From Colimorpha sp045597845 (GTDB taxonomy: Bacteria > Bacteroidota > Bacteroidia > Bacteroidales > P3): a DNA stretch of 13,282 nucleotides. The notes beneath the pieces are model-generated. The model was not told where the DNA came from and did not search any database. It saw only the letters and a list, made by a program, of their open reading frames with translations. Numbering within the stretch: position 1 is the stretch's first letter; every line of letters starts with the position of its first letter. A program made the position numbers and the translations under genes. The stretch lies in contig JAZLKZ010000113.1 in assembly GCA_045597845.1 (NCBI GenBank), positions 1 through 13,282 of the forward strand, written 5' to 3'. Positions 12,980-13,282 of this stretch are shown here, piece by piece.

Positions 12980-13282
12980 TTTTGTTAGTGTAATCAGCGA
13001 ACAAGTTCGACTTGTTTAAACTTATTATTTGATGTTATTTTCAATTAAAATTCATTTTGCTCTTTATTGCACAAAAGTGATTCTCGGAAGAATGCAATTG
13101 GGCATAAAAATGAACTTTTTTGAGCTTTATAAGATTATCTCAAAAAAAAACACTTTTACTATCCACAACTATACTATTATTTTTTGTTAAATTTTTTTTG
13201 CAAAAATACATAATTCTATTGTTAATATCGGCGAATCATTTGTTAAAAATCCATAACGCACGGGGGGGGCGTTGATTTACAA
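12980..13282 (-). promoter_or_regulatory. AT-rich upstream region of cluster A with candidate -7 boxes
   Basis: This 303-base stretch contains no plausible gene. On the minus strand TATTTTTG (13201-13208) fully matches TAnnTTTG and would give a leader of over 200 bases; CACTTTTG (13072-13079) is a nearer but poorer match with ATTG about 15 bases upstream. Long T and A runs fill 13141-13206. I cannot decide which is used. Confidence 0.35.
13262..13269 (+). repeat. G8 homopolymer upstream of cluster A
   Basis: Eight consecutive G on the plus strand (C8 relative to cluster A) lie at the window edge, upstream of the candidate -7 box. What gene, if any, it belongs to is outside the window. Confidence 0.6.

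Overview
The window is chromosomal DNA of a Bacteroidota bacterium, most likely order Bacteroidales. The evidence is the TonB-type C-terminal fragment, Bacteroides-style -7 boxes (TAnnTTTG), poor Shine-Dalgarno sequences, and a block of lipoproteins of a two-domain type (fimbrillin/Mfa-like plus FISUMP-like) that I know only from this phylum. I cannot name genus or species. No phage, plasmid, CRISPR, rRNA or tRNA sequence was seen.

Layout. Bases 1-159 hold the 3' end of a TonB-domain gene, closed by a strong hairpin terminator. Bases 160-456 are a repeat-rich spacer: a 27-bp direct repeat, CCTTGA hexamers and three phased 22-mers. A small secreted protein of unknown function lies on the minus strand (457-816). 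A divergent region then leads to a GroES-like 118-residue protein (1195-1551) and alanyl-tRNA synthetase alaS (1704-4313), both on the plus strand. Each of these two is preceded right up to its start codon by a tandem array of an AATCTGAY-type octamer. A third 8-bp repeat lies inside alaS itself.

Bases 4412-5079 (minus) carry a HEPN/MNT two-gene module of toxin-antitoxin type. The HEPN gene has an in-frame TAA at codon 12 of its apparent original reading frame and is probably damaged.

The remaining 8 kb (5279-12979, all minus) contains two operon-like clusters. Cluster A, in transcription order, is a 101-aa small protein, a 588-aa lipoprotein and a 488-aa lipoprotein, closed by a 13-bp-stem terminator. 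Cluster B is a 614-aa lipoprotein, a 65-aa small protein and a 557-aa lipoprotein, closed by a 9-bp-stem terminator. All four lipoproteins share an N-terminal fimbrillin-like domain, a C-terminal FISUMP-like domain, and a Lys plus Asp/Glu residue just after the lipid-bearing Cys that suggests export to the cell surface. The two small proteins share an N-terminal motif (IYSYxxExGYAxS) and a C-terminal motif (P[YW]TG...WEx[LF]) around a variable middle. This is the best candidate for an undescribed system: a small peptide co-transcribed with surface lipoproteins. Runs of eight or nine G/C lie in the coding region of the last lipoprotein, in the leader of cluster B and upstream of cluster A, so slippage-based variation is possible.

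All product calls rest on reading the translated sequence; no database search was run.
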